In this document: piece after piece, positions 1-9,137 of the stretch | Layout of the letters: each line of letters begins with the position of its first letter | How positions within the stretch are numbered: the first letter of the stretch is position 1 | Origin: Dinoroseobacter sp. | GTDB lineage: Bacteria > Pseudomonadota > Alphaproteobacteria > Rhodobacterales > Rhodobacteraceae | NCBI GenBank assembly: GCA_017643385.1 | Contig: JAEPNN010000004.1 | Span: forward strand, 186,001-250,000 | Length of the DNA stretch: 64,000 bases | Direction: 5' to 3' | Notes under the pieces: generated by a model | What the model was told of the DNA's origin: nothing | Database searches by the model: none | What the model saw: only the letters and a program-made list of their open reading frames with translations | Position numbers and translations under genes: made by a program

Positions 1-125
1 CCCCTGATCAAGGGAAATGGGCTGAAAAAGGTATCAACTCCAAAACCTAGAAGGAAAAGTACGATACCCACCGGGATCGACAGGGTCAAAAGACCGAGCA
101 GACTGATTGAGAGATAGCCGATCAT
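1..125 (-). CDS. dctM: TRAP transporter large membrane subunit, N-terminal fragment (cut by window edge)
   Basis: Only the first 41 codons are in the window. The reading begins MIGYLSISLLGLLTLSIPVG and is strongly hydrophobic, as expected for the start of the 12-helix DctM subunit that carries the substrate across the inner membrane. The ATG overlaps the stop of the upstream dctQ gene (ATGA, 122-125), so the two are translationally coupled. Identity rests on this position after dctP-dctQ and on the hydrophobic start; the rest of the gene lies outside the window. Confidence 0.8.
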   Translation of the reverse strand, partial: MIGYLSISLLGLLTLSIPVGIVLFLLGFGVDTFFSPFPLIR

Positions 126-673
126 TTCAGCAACTCCGCGTCCTCGCCAAAGCAGCCGATAGCGGCTTCAGATTGCTCGAACCTGCCTCTCATCACCAGA
201 ATGGTCGCCGCAACAAGCGTCATCCAGGAGACAAAGGCAAACCAGACCCAGCCCGCGAACCAAGGCGTTTGAACCCAAGCAAGCGGGGTTTCCAAGGGCG
301 TATTTGCCCGCGAAGAGTTGTCGATAGAACGCGACAGCACCGGCCAGCATCTAAAGGCGATCAGCGTCACGGTTCCGGCCAGCACGGTCATTGAAAAAAG
401 ATCAAAGAGCGCACGACCAAGCTGCCCGGTCCTTGTCCGCAGAATATCGATGCGCACATGGCCGAGTTCCAGAAGCGTAAATGCCATTCCCCATGAGGTT
501 GCGATAGCCATGACATAACCGGAGATCTCGTCCGTACCACCCAAAGAAGCGCCAAAGCGTCGAAGGATGATGTCGAGCAGAACGACAACAGCGCATATCA
601 ACAGCATGATACCGGTTAGGATTGCAATGCGCCGGTTCAGGCTTCGAAGTTGAGTGAGGATGATCTGTTCCAT
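122..673 (-). CDS. dctQ: TRAP transporter small membrane subunit
   Basis: About 183 residues with four predicted membrane helices, the size and layout of the DctQ subunit of tripartite ATP-independent periplasmic transporters. DctQ joins DctM in the inner membrane and docks the binding protein DctP. I chose the ATG at 673 because an AAGAAGG ribosome site sits just upstream; the reading frame continues upstream without a better start. The motif RRFGASLGGTDEISGY and the later W-rich helix are typical. It follows dctP by 85 bases and overlaps dctM by 4 bases. The substrate cannot be read from the sequence. Confidence 0.85.
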   Translation of the reverse strand: MEQIILTQLRSLNRRIAILTGIMLLICAVVVLLDIILRRFGASLGGTDEISGYVMAIATSWGMAFTLLELGHVRIDILRTRTGQLGRALFDLFSMTVLAGTVTLIAFRCWPVLSRSIDNSSRANTPLETPLAWVQTPWFAGWVWFAFVSWMTLVAATILVMRGRFEQSEAAIGCFGEDAELLK

Positions 674-758
674 GAGGCCCTTCTTGTCCGCATCCGGACA
701 TCCGCGTCGTCCCGACCGCGGCAAGCGGGATGGGCACTAAAGCGCCCATCCCAAGCGT

Positions 759-1793
759 TTAGTTTGCGATGCTTACGCCGACTGTTGCGCCAACGCTGGC
801 GTTCCAGCGCTCGGCCCAATCACCACCAGCGCGCTCGGCCCAATCGGGAAGAACCTGACCCACCAATACGTCACGTGCCTTGGCAAAGTCACCATCAGAC
901 ACTTCGACCAGCACCATGCCGCGTGCATCACCTGCCGGGCAATCACCATTACCAGTCAGACAAGCAATATCATTCACCAGAGCATTCTGAGCACTGGCCC
1001 AGGCTGGGCCTTCAAATTCGGCAGCCACCTGATCAGAGATCAGCGCCTGGGTATCGGCATCAAGGCCATTCCACTTGTCCATGTTGATCGCAGTCACAAC
1101 ACTGTCCCAGCCGCCCAGTGGGATCGGCAACAAATGGGTCGAAACTTCCCACCAGCCAGCCGAATACCCCGAACCGGCACCCGTCACCGCGCAGTCAACG
1201 ACACCCTTCTGAAGCGCGCCCGGCACTTCCGAGAAACCAACGTTCACGCCTTCGGCACCGAGAGCTTCAAGAAACTTCGCAGTCATCCGGCCCGAAGCGC
1301 GGATCTTGAGACCTTGCAGATCATCCAGCCCTCCAATTTCGGCATTACAGAAGACCACTTGCGGCGGATAAGGTGCGATTGCCAAAACGTGGCTGTTGAA
1401 CCGATCTCTATAGATATCGGCCACCATGGGGCGTGCTGCATCCACCATGGCACGCGCCTCATCTGCTGTAAGCGCCAGAAGCGGCACATCAAGCCCTTCA
1501 AGCTCAGGCGCATCAGCAACAGCATAGTCTGCGACAGTCATCGCGACGTCATAAACACCATCGCCCAAAAGCCGGAAAACGTCGCCCACGCCGAGGTTCA
1601 TCTGGTTGTGCGTGGTCAGGCTGACGTTGATATCTCCACCCGACGCGGCTGGGAGTGTCTCGCCCCAAAACGGCGCTTCATACTGCTTGTGCAAAGGCAG
1701 GCCGGACCAACTGCCAACAACCGACAGATCTTCGGCCATGGCCGGAGCCGCAATGGCTGTCGTGGCAGCAATAATGGTTGCGATACGTTTCAT
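759..1793 (-). CDS. dctP: TRAP transporter periplasmic substrate-binding protein
   Basis: About 344 residues. A Sec signal peptide (MKRIATIIAATTAIAAPAMA, cleavage near A-E) leads to a DctP-fold binding protein. The conserved region around GLKIRASG is the element that holds the arginine that usually binds the substrate carboxylate. The start at 1793 is supported by AAGGAG in the leader; an in-frame TTG further upstream is unlikely. It lies 29 bases after the D-glutamate cyclase-like gene, so enzyme and transporter are probably co-transcribed and the transporter probably imports an organic or amino acid used by that enzyme (inference). Confidence 0.88.
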   Translation of the reverse strand: MKRIATIIAATTAIAAPAMAEDLSVVGSWSGLPLHKQYEAPFWGETLPAASGGDINVSLTTHNQMNLGVGDVFRLLGDGVYDVAMTVADYAVADAPELEGLDVPLLALTADEARAMVDAARPMVADIYRDRFNSHVLAIAPYPPQVVFCNAEIGGLDDLQGLKIRASGRMTAKFLEALGAEGVNVGFSEVPGALQKGVVDCAVTGAGSGYSAGWWEVSTHLLPIPLGGWDSVVTAINMDKWNGLDADTQALISDQVAAEFEGPAWASAQNALVNDIACLTGNGDCPAGDARGMVLVEVSDGDFAKARDVLVGQVLPDWAERAGGDWAERWNASVGATVGVSIAN

Positions 1794-1822
1794 TTGGTTC
1801 TCCTTGTTGGAATTGTGGTTTT

Positions 1823-2638
1823 TCAATTGAATCTGAGGACCGGGACTTCGGCGTCCTCGGCCACGTCGGTAATCAGCATGTGACCGGGTTTATGCGTAAT
1901 ACAAAGCGGCATACGCGCGGCTTCGAGCGCGACTTGCGGGGTCACGCCGCAGGCCCAGAACATAGACACTTCGCCCGGACCAACAGGTGCCGGGTCACCC
2001 CACTCCGGTGCAGATATATCAGATATTCCAATCTCCGCAGGGTCGCCCCAATAGACCGGCCCGCCATGAGCGAGCGGGAAGCGCCGCGAGATCTCGATGA
2101 CTTCCGCGACGCGTTCCTCTGGCATGGAGCGCATTGATACAACCATTTTGCCCGAAAATGGCCCGGCAGGGACCGTATCAATATTTGAACGGAACATGGG
2201 CACCGTCGAATTGTTTTCGACATGCCAAACCCGATGCCCAGCCCGCATCAGCGCGTGTTCGAAGGTGAAGGAACATCCAAGCGCGAAAGCGACCAGATCA
2301 TCTCGCCAAATATCGCTTATGTCGTTGGCGGAGCCGGCCAACTTTCCGTTGCGGTAGATATTATAGGCAGGCACATCAGTTCGAATATCGATATCTCTGC
2401 CTAAGGTGGTCATCATTGGATTGCCCGTATCACTGACGCCAGTTAAAGGGCACGGTTTCGGGTTCCGCTGGCAGAAGCGCATAAAATCAAGAGCATGGGT
2501 CTCTGGCATAATCGCCAGATTTGCTTGCAAGTACCCTTGGCCCAACCCTGCAGTGTGCGAGCAATAGTCCCCTGCGCGGATTGCAGCACGCTGATCCGGC
2601 AAAGCACGGGATTTCAATAGTTCGTAAGAATCGCCCAC
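1823..2638 (-). CDS. D-glutamate cyclase / putative hydro-lyase family protein (DUF1445)
   Basis: A 271-residue protein of the DUF1445/YcsI family. One family member, the mitochondrial D-glutamate cyclase, converts D-glutamate to 5-oxo-D-proline; bacterial members are often named putative hydro-lyases. Family features seen are the early SHTAGLGQGYLQANLAI segment, CPLTGVSDTGNP, a central GCSFTFEHAL and the C-terminal MFWACGVTPQVA and KPGHMLITD motifs. The start is a GTG preceded closely by GGAGG (2642-2646); a nearby ATG is out of frame. Length matches the family. It heads the dctPQM gene set, and a dyad upstream is a likely binding site for the LysR protein next door. The true substrate is unknown. 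Confidence 0.85.
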   Translation of the reverse strand: MGDSYELLKSRALPDQRAAIRAGDYCSHTAGLGQGYLQANLAIMPETHALDFMRFCQRNPKPCPLTGVSDTGNPMMTTLGRDIDIRTDVPAYNIYRNGKLAGSANDISDIWRDDLVAFALGCSFTFEHALMRAGHRVWHVENNSTVPMFRSNIDTVPAGPFSGKMVVSMRSMPEERVAEVIEISRRFPLAHGGPVYWGDPAEIGISDISAPEWGDPAPVGPGEVSMFWACGVTPQVALEAARMPLCITHKPGHMLITDVAEDAEVPVLRFN

Positions 2639-2684
2639 GCGCCCTCCATTCGATTGCGGCGAAGGTCACAAGGTCAGAGTATAA

Positions 2685-2716
2685 AATCAAATCGAATATT
2701 TTTGTCGATATTGATT
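2685..2716. promoter_or_regulatory. Imperfect dyad upstream of the cyclase-dctPQM operon, possible LysR site
   Basis: In a very AT-rich 80-base gap, aatcaaatcga (2685-2695) faces tcgatattgatt (2705-2716). The arms are inverted with one extra base. The dyad lies about 50 bases upstream of the GTG start, where LysR-type regulators usually bind. Assignment to the adjacent LysR protein is inference. Confidence 0.4.
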
Positions 2717-2717
2717 A

Positions 2718-3611
2718 TTATTTTTTATAGCTTGGGTATTCGATAGCCACTTCCAACGCCATTTTTGCGGCAGTCTCTATGAGGTGGCTCTTAGGCTCAC
2801 CCAGATAGGATGCAGTAAATTGCAATGGTGCGGGCACCCAACCCGGATCGAACTCAGCAATGCGCTCAGCGGCAACATATTCTTGTCCAAGCGCCCTCGG
2901 CAAAACAGCTATGCCAAGATCCGCCTCGATCAAGCGAAAACAAGCAGACAAGGACGAGGATGTAAAAATTGAAACGTCTGGTCCGACCCGCTCAAACAGC
3001 ATTTCTTTCAACTCGCGATAGGGCCGCGTATTGCGGGCATAAGTCAAAACCGGACGTTGCAGATCAACTGTAGTAGCATGTTCCGCCCGCGATACTGCTG
3101 CATACCAAGCCAGATCGAAGCCCGGCAGTTCGATATTGTTGACCTTGTGCTCCGAGATAGGTCCCAGAAGGATTGCAAGATCAATCTCGCGGTTCATTAA
3201 GCTCTCGCGAAGCTGTAAAGAGATATCTACGTTCAGTTCGATCTCAAGCCTAGGATATTGGGCGTGTAGTCGCGCCACCAGATCCGGTAGCCAGCACTGG
3301 GCAATGGTATCGGATACACCAAGCCGCAAGCGACCTTCAACGCCGTCAGGATCGACAACATCACGTTCGACCAGTTCGGTCAGATGTTCAAACTTTTCTG
3401 CATGCGCTATTAGAAGTTCGCCACGTTTGGTCAGACGCATGCCGCCTGCCTGTCGATCGAACAATTCGCACCCAAGCGTGTCTTCAAGGTTTTTGATCCG
3501 GGCCGTCGCAGCCGGCTGTGTCAGATTAAGAACCACCGCGGCCTTTCGAACGCCGCCATGTCGGACCACCGCCAAGAAGGTCCGCAATTGTTCCATGTTG
3601 ATCCGTGTCAT
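2718..3611 (-). CDS. LysR-family transcriptional regulator
   Basis: About 297 residues. The N-terminal winged helix-turn-helix runs from MEQLRTFLAVVRHGG through KAAVVLNLTQPAATARIKNLE to LFDRQAGGMRLTKRGELL, the classic LysR pattern. The remainder is a periplasmic-binding-like effector domain. I placed the start at the ATG at 3611; the frame opens 21 bases earlier at a TTG, and another ATG lies at 3596. It is on the same strand as, and upstream of, the cyclase-TRAP genes instead of divergent. It most likely senses the ligand taken up by the transporter (inference). Confidence 0.9.
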   Translation of the reverse strand: MTRINMEQLRTFLAVVRHGGVRKAAVVLNLTQPAATARIKNLEDTLGCELFDRQAGGMRLTKRGELLIAHAEKFEHLTELVERDVVDPDGVEGRLRLGVSDTIAQCWLPDLVARLHAQYPRLEIELNVDISLQLRESLMNREIDLAILLGPISEHKVNNIELPGFDLAWYAAVSRAEHATTVDLQRPVLTYARNTRPYRELKEMLFERVGPDVSIFTSSSLSACFRLIEADLGIAVLPRALGQEYVAAERIAEFDPGWVPAPLQFTASYLGEPKSHLIETAAKMALEVAIEYPSYKK

Positions 3612-3757
3612 GGTCGCATGTTCCCGTGACAATCTCTGCTTTCATAGCAAAATTTATCTATAGAAGCCCGGGTAGGCGACGAATTTCAAACGCGCAAGCC
3701 ATTCATGTTCTGACGCGCCCCTCGAAACGCGGTTTCACTCTGACCAATAAAGTACCC

Positions 3758-5209
3758 TTAAACCGCTTGCCGCGTTTGATACCAAGGCCCAGGAGGAATA
3801 GCCCCCTTCGGCTTTATCTGCTCTAAGTTAGACGATTGGCTTTGTTCAGATGTTACGCCGAGGGGCCAGGTTAGCATTAAGAGTGCTTGACCCCGTATGT
3901 CCTCAATCTTGAGTGTTTCTGCGAGACCTGACAGCGGAACCGCCAGCTTTCGTTCCGTTTTTCTGGTCGCATCAATCACAACGTGAACCTTAGCCTGATG
4001 TGGCATCCCTTTTTGGATAAGTTGCGCCTGCAAGGTCTCGGCAACTCGACACCCCATGTAGATACAAAGGCTAGCACCAGGCTTTGCGTACGAAACCACT
4101 TCGGACACGTCGCCTGTTTCAGCGACAGCGCCAGTGCCAAGAACCAGAGCGTTGGTAACACCCCGTTCTGTTAGGCTCATTCCGATACTTGCAGAGGCCG
4201 CACAGGCGGCCGTGACGCCAGGAACGACTTCACATTCAATACCGGCTAGCTCTGCGGCACGCAGCTCCTCACCAGCGCGACCAAATATGCCCGGATCTCC
4301 AGACTTTAGGCGTACAACGCGGCGCCCCTTACGCGCCTCAGAAATGATCAAAGCGTTGATCCTATCTTGCGGCCAAGCGTTTGCGCCTACAACTTTCCCG
4401 ACAAAAACCCGCTCGGCATCCCGACGCGCGAGTTCTAAGACTTCGCTTTCAACCAAGCGGTCATAAAAGATGATGTCTGCCTCCTGCAAACGCTGCACCG
4501 CGCGAAGCGTGAGCAGATCCTTAGCCCCCGGCCCCGCCCCGACCAACGAAATATGCCCTTCGGTCTGCTGAGTTGGAGCGCCACCTGTTGCAATTGCTTC
4601 TTTTATAATTTGTGCCGTAACCCGTTCGCGGCCTCTGTCCCAATTTCTGCGTGGTGTATCGGTAAAAACCCAACGCCAGAACTCTCGTCGTCTCGAACGG
4701 GGAACACGTTCTGCCACCGCGCTGCGTAAACGTCCGCCTAATGCTGCTAAGCCACCCAGATTTTGCGGCAGGCCTTCTTCCAGTTTGGTTTTGATTTGGC
4801 GGGCAAGGACCGGCGCAGTGCCTTCGGTCCCGATCGCAACCACCACAGGATCACGGTCTAGGATGGACGGCGTGGTAAGATCACATAGATCGGGTTGATC
4901 CACGACATTGACCGCACACCTGGCTGACTTGGCGATGGCGTGGATCGATGCGTCAAAGCCAGGACAACCTGATGCTATAAAGGCAAAAGCAGCCGTACCA
5001 AAAAAATCAGCGGTAATCTGATTTTTGTACCATTCGACACGCCCCAAACGTACAAGTTCGGCAATCTCGGGGTCCAGAACTGGCGCTGCAACAATCACCT
5101 TGGCATCTGTCTTTAGGATCAACCTCAACTTCTGGGCAGCTGGTTCTCCCCCGCCAACAATGACCACTTTCCGGCCGGTCGTCTTGATGAACATTGGAAA
5201 GCTTTTCAT
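3758..5209 (-). CDS. cysG: Siroheme synthase (trifunctional)
   Basis: A 483-residue fusion. Residues 1-210 are the precorrin-2 dehydrogenase/sirohydrochlorin ferrochelatase half, with the NAD-binding VVIVGGGEPAAQKLRLIL. Residues 217-470 are uroporphyrinogen-III C-methyltransferase, with VGAGPGAKDLLTLRA, the VRLKSGDPGIFGRAGEE loop and VVPGVTAACAASA. It makes siroheme, the cofactor of the NirB encoded in this cluster. The start has AGAGGG seven bases upstream. In Salmonella CysG a serine in the GTSPVLAR motif is phosphorylated; here the motif reads GTAPVLAR, so that serine is absent. It ends the nitrate cluster, 12 bases after the TrpD2-like gene. Confidence 0.93.
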   Translation of the reverse strand: MKSFPMFIKTTGRKVVIVGGGEPAAQKLRLILKTDAKVIVAAPVLDPEIAELVRLGRVEWYKNQITADFFGTAAFAFIASGCPGFDASIHAIAKSARCAVNVVDQPDLCDLTTPSILDRDPVVVAIGTEGTAPVLARQIKTKLEEGLPQNLGGLAALGGRLRSAVAERVPRSRRREFWRWVFTDTPRRNWDRGRERVTAQIIKEAIATGGAPTQQTEGHISLVGAGPGAKDLLTLRAVQRLQEADIIFYDRLVESEVLELARRDAERVFVGKVVGANAWPQDRINALIISEARKGRRVVRLKSGDPGIFGRAGEELRAAELAGIECEVVPGVTAACAASASIGMSLTERGVTNALVLGTGAVAETGDVSEVVSYAKPGASLCIYMGCRVAETLQAQLIQKGMPHQAKVHVVIDATRKTERKLAVPLSGLAETLKIEDIRGQALLMLTWPLGVTSEQSQSSNLEQIKPKGAIPPGPWYQTRQAV

Positions 5210-5221
5210 TTCAAACCCTCT

Positions 5222-6178
5222 TCATACGGCAAAGGCCCGGTCCCGTTTCGCCCAAAGTTCCGCGGCGTATGCTGCGCTGTTGGAAACGCCAAGAGTGTCC
5301 AATGCTAAAGACGCTGTCCCCAGTATGGTCGCCTCTGCGAACGGGTCGCGGGTGATGCCATTCCAAATTGTCGCTAAGCTTGACTGCGGTTGAACGCCCT
5401 CCGCTAACCTAGCCGTTATATCGACCTTTTGGTTGAATCTCTCCTCCCAAGCCTGTCCTTCACGCAGACCAACGGCTTGAAGAGCTTTCCGAGGGTGGCG
5501 CTCGAACTCACCTCCGCCGCCTTTGATGACAGTAAGGGAGGTCCAACCCAGCAAGGCTGCTGCATCCGATTGCAAGCTACGGTAGGAGGGGTGGAACACG
5601 CCCTGCACCGAAGCCCTTGCTTGAGGAGGGTTAAGCATGCGCGCAACCGTGTTCAGGCAAGAACGAAGGCCCAATACTGAACGCAGATCGAGAAGCTGCT
5701 TAAGACGTGGCGACAGTAATTCGAGCGGCAGGTATACGATGCCATTCGATCGTAGCGCCAAGTCAGTATCATGAAAGGTACGCGCGCATTTGATGCCTGC
5801 TGATTTGAGCCCGTCGCGCACAGTCATGTCCGCGCCATTCCAACCATGCAGACAGACCCGGTATCCCGCCTCGGCCACAAGACGTGCGGATAGAAGAAAC
5901 CAAGGCAAACCCCTGGTGCGTCCAGATGAATAAGAGGGCCAGTCAAGATCCACAGGGGGTAACTGCGAAAAGCTCCCCTGAATTACTTCTACAAAGCCAG
6001 AAATTTCCTCTGCGACTTCCCCCTTCATGCGCAACAACATCAAGAGTGCTCCGACCGCATGTGGATCTGCGTCATCATCCAACATATGGGCCATCGCATC
6101 GGCAGCTTCAGCCTTAGTCAGGCTACGTGCCCGACCTTGGCCGCATCCAAGTGTGCGCACATGTGTGGCGAGTCTCAT
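5222..6178 (-). CDS. TrpD2/YbiB-like protein (anthranilate phosphoribosyltransferase fold), nitrate cluster
   Basis: About 318 residues, with an N-terminal helical domain (SLTKAEAADAMAHMLDDDADPHAVGALLMLLRMKGE split over residues 20-55) typical of the nucleoside phosphorylase/TrpD fold. The later RSVLGLRSCLNTVARMLNP and VIKGGGGEFERHP segments also fit. Family members near nitrate genes are often labelled glycosyl transferase. The YbiB/TrpD2 subgroup binds nucleic acid and lacks TrpD activity, so it is unlikely to make tryptophan. The ATG overlaps the nasA stop (ATGA, 6175-6178), which ties it to nitrate reduction; cysG follows after 12 bases. Its role here is unknown. Confidence 0.7.
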   Translation of the reverse strand: MRLATHVRTLGCGQGRARSLTKAEAADAMAHMLDDDADPHAVGALLMLLRMKGEVAEEISGFVEVIQGSFSQLPPVDLDWPSYSSGRTRGLPWFLLSARLVAEAGYRVCLHGWNGADMTVRDGLKSAGIKCARTFHDTDLALRSNGIVYLPLELLSPRLKQLLDLRSVLGLRSCLNTVARMLNPPQARASVQGVFHPSYRSLQSDAAALLGWTSLTVIKGGGGEFERHPRKALQAVGLREGQAWEERFNQKVDITARLAEGVQPQSSLATIWNGITRDPFAEATILGTASLALDTLGVSNSAAYAAELWAKRDRAFAV

Positions 6179-8805
6179 GTCGCGAGCTCGATCGGGCTGC
6201 ACCTTTTCAACAGCGCATTCAATTCAGGTTTGCAAGCACCGCAGTTGGTGCCAGCCCCCAAAGCGTCGCCGATCGCCTCGACGCTCATAAGACCACGCGT
6301 TTGAATTGTATCAAGAATACTATTTACGCCTATCCCAAAGCAGGAACACACCGTCGGACCGGGGTTGGGCTGATCTATCGCGCCGATCCCCGCCAGAACC
6401 ATGTCTCCCACTTGCCCGGGTTGGGTCGCTATGTAGTCGCGCATAACTGCAACAGGATGCCTCGAAACGAAAAGGGCAGCGGTCAAACGACCATTCTCAG
6501 AAAAGGCCAATCTTGTTTCACCACGAGACAGGTCTTGCATGATCTGAACCGGCGTATCGGAGATATCAAAGAGCCGACGCGCTTCGACTTCCCAATCCGA
6601 TACAGGCTTTTCTCCGGCAAGCTCGACACGCCACCCAGCTTTGGTTCGGGCACGAGCCCAATATGTGGCGTTGGGCGATATTGGTTTTATGGAAACCGCA
6701 AAAGCAAACCAACGAGCCTTGAATGGCGCGGCAGCCACCACTGCAGCTTTGCTTTCTGGCTGTCCCGAAATCGGATCAAAATGTGATGTGACAAGCGCAT
6801 CAATTCGGGCGCTGGGTGCTGTCTCACCAGTCCAATGGATCGGAGCAAACAGTTCACCACGTCTCTGCGCACTGGTGATCCGAGCCCGCAGGATTGCCAC
6901 GCCGTTTTTATTAGAGAGTTGCACAAGATCAGAAGGCACGATCCCGAGTGTCTTTGCGTCCTGCGGATGCATATCTACAAAAGGTTCTGCAAGATGTTCC
7001 GAAAGCTTGGGTGAAAGTGCAGTCCGCGTCATGGTATGCCACTGGTCACGGATACGCCCGGTGTTCAGGCGAAAGGGATATTCATTTCCGGTTTCTTCAA
7101 TTGGGGACCGCGCTAGCACAGGCAACATTTTCGCTTTGCCGTCCGCATGAAAGTATGCCCCATCCGCAAAGAAGCGCCCTCCTTTGCGCGTTTGGCTGAT
7201 GGGCCATCTCGTAGGTGCGAGCAGATCATAGTCGGGATTAGAAATGTCCGACAAACCAGAGATGTCGAAATCCTTTCCGAAGTTGGCAGCAATCCCAGAG
7301 AGGGTTGCGTGTTCACGGAAGATTTCCGCTGGGTTTTCATAGTCAAAGGCGTCAGGCCACCCCATCCGCCTCCCAACCTCGGCCAAAATAAGCCAGTCAT
7401 CCTTGGACTGGCCAGGCGCAGCAAACACAGCACGCTGTCGGCTGATGGTCCGGTCAGAATTTGTGACTGTACCACCCTTCTCACTCCAAGCCGTGGCCGG
7501 CAGAAGGACATCAGAAAGCCGTGCTGTATCGGTCTGAGCGGTGATGTCACTCACGACCACGAAATCACAGGCATCAATGGCTTTCCGCACTTTGTTTGCT
7601 TCCGGCATAGATACTGCCGGGTTAGTATGGATAATCCACAGTGCCTTGATCCGACCGTCTCCAACTGCGTTGAACATATCAACAGCTTTCAGACCCGGCG
7701 CGTCGGGCAATGGTCCACACTGCCAAAACTCGCGTACAGCTGCACGGTGCTCGGCATTCTCAAGGTCAAGATGGCAGGCCAGCATGTTGGCCAGCCCACC
7801 GACTTCACGTCCTCCCATGGCGTTGGGCTGTCCAGTGACAGAGAAAGGCCCGCAACCAGGAATTCCAATCCGTCCAGTTGCAAGGTGGCAATTGAGAATT
7901 GCGTTGACCTTGTCGACGCCAGAGGAAGATTGGTTCACACCTTGGCTGAAGATCGTTACAACGCGTTCCGTCCCAATCCACATCTCGCAAAATTCTGCTA
8001 ATTCAGACGCGTCAAGATCCGTCTTATGAACATCATCGGCTCTGGCTGTGCGCAAGCTGGCCTCAAGCCCTGTAACATGTGCCAAGGATGCAGGGTTCAG
8101 AGCCCCCTTGTCTTCGATCTGTGTCAGCAGATGATTGAAAAGCGCGACATCGCTACCCGGCGCAAGCGCAAGGTGTAGGTCTGCCTGATCACAGGTTGCA
8201 GTGCTACGAGGGTCAATGACAATGATTTTTGTACCACGGTTCTTTCGCGCTTCCATTACTCGCTGGTAGAGGACCGGATGGCACCAGGCCAAATTTGAAC
8301 CCGTCAGAACAACCAGATCCGCTTCATCCAAATCCTCGTAGGTTCCAGGCACGGTGTCTGTACCAAAAGCTCTCTTTTGACCCGCGACAGTTGAGGCCAT
8401 GCATAAGCGCGAGTTGGTGTCGATATTGGCTGAGCCGATGAAGCCTTTCATCAGCTTGTTGGCGACATAGTAATCCTCGGTCAGGAGCTGCCCAGACACG
8501 TAGAAAGCCACACTGTCCGGCCCATATTTGGCGATCGTTGCTTTGAAGCGATCCGCCACCAGATCAAGGGCTGTATCCCAGTTTGCCGCCTCACCATTGA
8601 TTTGCGGAGTAAGCAACCGCTCGCCCAGGCCGACGGTCTCACCCAGAGCGCTACCTTTAGAGCAAAGCTTGCCCTTGTTGGCCGGATGATCCGGATCGCC
8701 CCGTACCGCAAGGCCTCCAGCTCCATCAGGCTGCAAAAGAATACCGCAACCGACACCACAATATGGGCAGGTCGAGCGGGTCTCATGGCCACGTGCTCCG
8801 TCCAT
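6175..8805 (-). CDS. nasA: Assimilatory nitrate reductase, molybdopterin catalytic subunit
   Basis: An 876-residue cytoplasmic enzyme that reduces nitrate to nitrite. The N-terminal CPYCGVGC plus a later KLCSKG motif bind one [4Fe-4S] cluster. SRLCMASTVAGQKRAFG carries the cysteine expected to ligate molybdenum. The molybdopterin dinucleotide-binding domain lies near residues 570-690. The C-terminal 60 residues form a BFD-like [2Fe-2S] domain (CSCFGIGVN and GTNCGACKPELN), which allows electrons to be received without a separate small subunit. It overlaps nirD (TGATG) and the TrpD2-like gene (ATGA), so it is part of one translationally coupled operon. Confidence 0.95.
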   Translation of the reverse strand: MDGARGHETRSTCPYCGVGCGILLQPDGAGGLAVRGDPDHPANKGKLCSKGSALGETVGLGERLLTPQINGEAANWDTALDLVADRFKATIAKYGPDSVAFYVSGQLLTEDYYVANKLMKGFIGSANIDTNSRLCMASTVAGQKRAFGTDTVPGTYEDLDEADLVVLTGSNLAWCHPVLYQRVMEARKNRGTKIIVIDPRSTATCDQADLHLALAPGSDVALFNHLLTQIEDKGALNPASLAHVTGLEASLRTARADDVHKTDLDASELAEFCEMWIGTERVVTIFSQGVNQSSSGVDKVNAILNCHLATGRIGIPGCGPFSVTGQPNAMGGREVGGLANMLACHLDLENAEHRAAVREFWQCGPLPDAPGLKAVDMFNAVGDGRIKALWIIHTNPAVSMPEANKVRKAIDACDFVVVSDITAQTDTARLSDVLLPATAWSEKGGTVTNSDRTISRQRAVFAAPGQSKDDWLILAEVGRRMGWPDAFDYENPAEIFREHATLSGIAANFGKDFDISGLSDISNPDYDLLAPTRWPISQTRKGGRFFADGAYFHADGKAKMLPVLARSPIEETGNEYPFRLNTGRIRDQWHTMTRTALSPKLSEHLAEPFVDMHPQDAKTLGIVPSDLVQLSNKNGVAILRARITSAQRRGELFAPIHWTGETAPSARIDALVTSHFDPISGQPESKAAVVAAAPFKARWFAFAVSIKPISPNATYWARARTKAGWRVELAGEKPVSDWEVEARRLFDISDTPVQIMQDLSRGETRLAFSENGRLTAALFVSRHPVAVMRDYIATQPGQVGDMVLAGIGAIDQPNPGPTVCSCFGIGVNSILDTIQTRGLMSVEAIGDALGAGTNCGACKPELNALLKRCSPIELAT

Positions 8806-9137
8806 CAGGCAGCGCTCAACCTTGTGACGGACGCCGCGTCGATCAGGATACGTGTTCCTTCAAGACGCACGGGGTAAGTTGTAATCTCGCCATCGTCTGC
8901 GCCCTGCGCTTGCCCGGTATTGAGATCAAACACCCAGTTGTGCAGCGGGCATGTTACGCTTTGCCCATGCACAATCCCTTCGGATAATGGCCCACCCTTG
9001 TGGGGACACGTATTCGACGCAGCATACACTTCTGTCTCGGCCGTCCGAAATACTGCAATGCAACCCAGATGGGTCTTCAGCAGGCGCGCTCCGCGCAGAG
9101 GAATGTCTGTAACATCTCCAATATCAATCCAGCTCAT
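8805..9137 (-). CDS. nirD: Nitrite reductase small subunit, Rieske type
   Basis: A 110-residue Rieske [2Fe-2S] protein. The cluster-binding motifs are CPHKGG (about residues 44-49) and CPLHNW (about 64-69). NirD partners NirB in NAD(P)H-dependent reduction of nitrite to ammonium. It overlaps the nirB stop by 4 bases (ATGA) and the nasA start by one base (TGATG). Confidence 0.94.
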   Translation of the reverse strand: MSWIDIGDVTDIPLRGARLLKTHLGCIAVFRTAETEVYAASNTCPHKGGPLSEGIVHGQSVTCPLHNWVFDLNTGQAQGADDGEITTYPVRLEGTRILIDAASVTRLSAA

